NCBI GenBank assembly: GCA_964550435.1
Contig: CAZJZI010000015.1
Span: 1 to 45,453, forward strand
Direction: 5' to 3'
DNA length: 45,453 nt
From: UBA11400 sp964550435
Lineage (GTDB): Bacteria; Bacteroidota; Rhodothermia; Balneolales; HLUCCA01
This document shows, piece by piece, positions 43,413 to 45,453 of the stretch (position 1 is the first letter of the stretch; each line of letters begins with the position of its first letter). The position numbers were made by a program, and so were the translations under genes. A model generated the notes under the pieces. The model was given only the letters and a program-made list of their open reading frames with translations, ran no database searches and was not told where the DNA came from.

Positions 43413-44714
43413 TCATCCGAGCGCTTGCTCGAAATCTGCGATGATATCATCGATATGCTCAATACCAACCGACACACGGATCAGATCCGCTGACACGCCC
43501 GATGAACGCTGCTCGGCATCGGTCAACTGCTGGTGTGTGGTTGAAGATGGATGGATAACCAGGGTTTTTCCGTCACCCACATTCGCAACGTGAGAAGCAA
43601 GCTCAACTGACTCGATGAACTTCTTCGCTGCTTCGTAGCCGCCTTTGACACCAAATGTCAATACGGCCCCAAAACGTCCTTTTTCGACGTATTTCTTGGC
43701 AGTTTCGTGGTATGGATGGTCTTCGAGTCCGGCGTAGCTGACCCAGGCCACTTTTTCGTTGGATTTCAGCCAATTAGCCAGTTTGAGGGCGTTTTCGGCA
43801 TGTCTTTCCACGCGAAGTGACAAGGTTTCGAGTCCCTGAAGCAATAAAAAGCTGTTAAACGGAGAGATAGCCTGACCGAAATCACGCAGTACTTCAACAC
43901 GGGCACGGATTGCAAATGCGATGTTTCCAAATGGACCCTGCTCGCCGAACACTTCCCAGAAATTGAGTCCATGGTATCCGGGTGCTGGTTGCGTAAACAA
44001 CGGAAACTTACCATTGCCCCAGTTGAAATTACCAGCATCCACCACGATTCCTCCAATCGAAGTTCCGTGTCCGCCAATCCATTTGGTAGCTGATTCTACC
44101 ACGATGTTGGCTCCCCACTTGATCGGACGAACGATAGCTCCACCCGCTCCGAATGTATTGTCAACGATCAATGGGATTCCGTGTTTCTTTGCCAGTGCAG
44201 ACAGTCCTTCGAAATCCGGGATGTTATTTCGTGGATTTCCGATGGACTCGACATAAATCCCTTTTGTGTTTTCATCGATCTGTGCTTCATATGCGGCGAT
44301 GGAATCTTCTGCAACGAATTTAACATTGATTCCAAGTCTTGGAAGGGAAACTTTGAACTGATTGTAGGTCCCTCCATACAGGAAGCTTGTAGAAACGATG
44401 TTGTCGCCAGCCTGTGCGATTGTCGCGATGGCCAGGAACTGTGCTGCTTGTCCGGAAGCAGTTGCTACAGCCGCGACGCCGCCTTCGAGCGCTGCCACAC
44501 GTTTCTCGAACACATCCGTTGTCGGATTCATAATCCGGGTGTAAATATTTCCGAATTCTTTGAGCGCGAAAAGGGTAGCTGCGTGCTCAGTGTCGTCGAA
44601 GGTATATGATGTCGTCTGATAAATCGGCACTGCGCGCGCGTTAGTAGCTGAATCTGGAGCTTGTCCGGCGTGAAGTTGCAGTGTTTCGAACTGATATTTT
44701 TTAGGCTTAGCCAT
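43413..44714 (-). CDS. metY: O-acetylhomoserine aminocarboxypropyltransferase (sulfhydrylase)
   Basis: The 433-residue PLP enzyme of the Cys/Met metabolism family makes homocysteine from O-acetylhomoserine and sulfide. It begins FETLQLHAGQAPDSATNARAVPIYQTTSY, has IYTRIMNPTTDVFE, VDNTFGAGGAIVRPIKWGANIVV and the PLP lysine in ESATKWIGGHGTSIGG. The end has RVSVGIEHIDDIIADFEQAL. The long form (about 430 residues) is typical of MetY, not MetB or MetC. GGTGGGA before the ATG is the ribosome site. It lies 18 bases after the CoA-binding protein gene. Confidence 0.96.
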   Translation of the reverse strand: MAKPKKYQFETLQLHAGQAPDSATNARAVPIYQTTSYTFDDTEHAATLFALKEFGNIYTRIMNPTTDVFEKRVAALEGGVAAVATASGQAAQFLAIATIAQAGDNIVSTSFLYGGTYNQFKVSLPRLGINVKFVAEDSIAAYEAQIDENTKGIYVESIGNPRNNIPDFEGLSALAKKHGIPLIVDNTFGAGGAIVRPIKWGANIVVESATKWIGGHGTSIGGIVVDAGNFNWGNGKFPLFTQPAPGYHGLNFWEVFGEQGPFGNIAFAIRARVEVLRDFGQAISPFNSFLLLQGLETLSLRVERHAENALKLANWLKSNEKVAWVSYAGLEDHPYHETAKKYVEKGRFGAVLTFGVKGGYEAAKKFIESVELASHVANVGDGKTLVIHPSSTTHQQLTDAEQRSSGVSADLIRVSVGIEHIDDIIADFEQALG

Positions 44715-44732
44715 GAATTACATTCCCACCTA

Positions 44733-45221
44733 TTAGTTTTTGTTTTTATCGAGTTTTGGACGGATTAGAAATTGATGATCGACTTTTATACATCGATTCT
44801 GGATCAATTCTGCCCCACGTTCTGTTACTTTAGCCTTCAGCTCCTCGTGCGTGCCGGTTCCGAGCTGCAGCCAGATGATTTTGGCCCCGATTTCAAGGGC
44901 TTCGTCGACAGCTGCGGGAACGTCATCCGGATTGCGAAAGATATCGACCACATCCACTGGGAAGGGGATGCTTTTGAGATCGGGATAACATGTTTCGTCC
45001 AGGATTTCAGTCGCTGTTGGATTCACAGGGACAATCTGGTAGCCGGCATTTTTCAGGTACCTGCCCACATAATGGGAGTCTTTTTGTGGATTTTTTGAAA
45101 TCCCGACAATGGCTATCACCTTCACGTTTGGCAGTAACTCTTCAATGCGATTCGTTTCTGCCTCCAGCTCCGGAGTTGCATACATTTTAGTGTCGTACCA
45201 GCTATTAAACGTTGTTTTCAT
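44733..45221 (-). CDS. CoA-binding domain protein (YccU-like)
   Basis: The 162-residue Rossmann-like protein has VIAIVGISKNPQKDSHYVGRYL (phosphate loop), IVPVNPTATEILDETCYPDL, VDVVDIFRNPDDVPAAVDEA and IIWLQLGTGTHEE, then NRCIKVDH. These match the CoA_binding_2/YccU family. Its function is not established. It is the first gene after the SAM riboswitch, so it is likely coregulated with methionine synthesis. The ATG at 45221 is used; ATG at 45185 is a possible shorter start, since the family core begins near residue 30. No strong Shine-Dalgarno was seen. Confidence 0.88.
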   Translation of the reverse strand: MKTTFNSWYDTKMYATPELEAETNRIEELLPNVKVIAIVGISKNPQKDSHYVGRYLKNAGYQIVPVNPTATEILDETCYPDLKSIPFPVDVVDIFRNPDDVPAAVDEALEIGAKIIWLQLGTGTHEELKAKVTERGAELIQNRCIKVDHQFLIRPKLDKNKN

Positions 45222-45257
45222 CCGATTTTTATGGTTAATAATTCTGTTTTTTTTTTC

Positions 45258-45295
45258 AAAAAAAAAGCCTCTTCCGCGACGATGACAGAAGAGGC
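45258..45295 (-). terminator. Rho-independent terminator of the SAM riboswitch (expression platform)
   Basis: On the minus strand AGCCTCTTC (45295-45287) pairs with GAAGAGGCT (45274-45266) around a 12-base loop and is followed by T9. It sits 45 bases after the aptamer's closing helix, the position expected for SAM-controlled termination. Confidence 0.88.
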
Positions 45296-45339
45296 TATAA
45301 CAGAAACTAAATAAATAGTGTTCAGATAAAAACCAGCTT

Positions 45340-45450
45340 CTCTCATCTCTCTTCGGTTTCCCAAAGCAGGATTTAGCACCTGACCCCCGTTTTACCGGGG
45401 CGGTTGCTAAGGCATCACAGGGCCTGTCCCTCCGCCTTTCTTGATAAGAG
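45340..45450 (-). ncRNA. SAM-I (S-box) riboswitch aptamer
   Basis: On the minus strand the aptamer opens with CTCTTATCAAGAAAGG (45450 down) and continues GGCGGAGGGACAGGCCC, TGATGCC, GCAACC, a C/G-rich P3 arm and GGTGCTAAATCC. It closes with GATGAGAG (45347-45340), which pairs with CTCTTATC to form P1. These are the core S-box elements, including the kink-turn and SAM-binding segments. High SAM should favour the terminator downstream and switch off the CoA-binding protein-metY-metX-thrA unit. The promoter lies beyond the window. Confidence 0.96.
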
Positions 45451-45453
45451 CTT

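Overview
The window is a chromosomal segment of about 45 kb with tightly packed, mostly minus-strand housekeeping genes. It has no tRNA, rRNA, transposase, phage gene or CRISPR array that I can recognise. Gene content points to the Bacteroidota/Balneolota (FCB) side of bacteria: a BrxA-type bacilliredoxin, a DUF4835 protein next to a DUF58 protein, outer-membrane barrel proteins, a dcw cluster without murF, an FtsZ ending in an AFLRR-type tail, and a SAM-I riboswitch ahead of metY/metX/thrA. Balneolota is my best guess, but it is an inference. A run of 100 N at 38108-38207 shows that this is a scaffold from a draft genome or MAG.

Layout: 1-779, 5'-anchored part of a lipoprotein gene (minus strand, runs off the window). 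868-6080 (plus): bacilliredoxin with its own terminator, then a membrane-anchored SpoIIE-type phosphatase preceded by a perfect 7-1-7 Fur-type box, then hflK-hflC. 6077-7933 (minus): glycosyltransferase and LpxH-like metallophosphoesterase. 8139-11206 (minus): ddl-nadK-mdh. 11374-12525 (plus): phosphodiester glycosidase. 12536-15076 (minus): ilvD and an SDR oxidoreductase. 15188-17271 (plus): two-component regulator and kinase. 17281-20219 (minus): two coupled envelope/barrel proteins, one with a GC-rich patch. 20275-22089 (plus): DUF4835 and DUF58 proteins. 22277-37639 (minus): a 13-gene dcw operon from mraZ to ftsZ, with MraZ boxes ahead of it. 37640-38352: repeats, a 51-bp palindrome and the assembly gap. 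38353-39582 (minus): ric (ScdA/YtfE type) and an Rrf2 regulator that share a palindromic operator. 39661-39815: an array of mini-hairpins. 39816-45450 (minus): SAM-I riboswitch, terminator, CoA-binding protein, metY, metX and thrA.

How the genes work together: the dcw operon plus ddl supplies septal peptidoglycan precursors and the divisome. HflK/C usually modulate FtsH proteolysis. ric/Rrf2 looks like an autoregulated nitric-oxide or Fe-S damage response. The last operon makes homoserine, O-acetylhomoserine and homocysteine for methionine under SAM feedback.

I found no clearly new enzymatic system. The most distinctive signals are non-coding: the paired operators before ric and its regulator, the mini-hairpin array, the 51-bp palindrome at the dcw promoter, the Fur-type box before the phosphatase, the terminator inside the met operon, and a 55-bp duplication flanking the N gap that looks like an assembly k-mer overlap.
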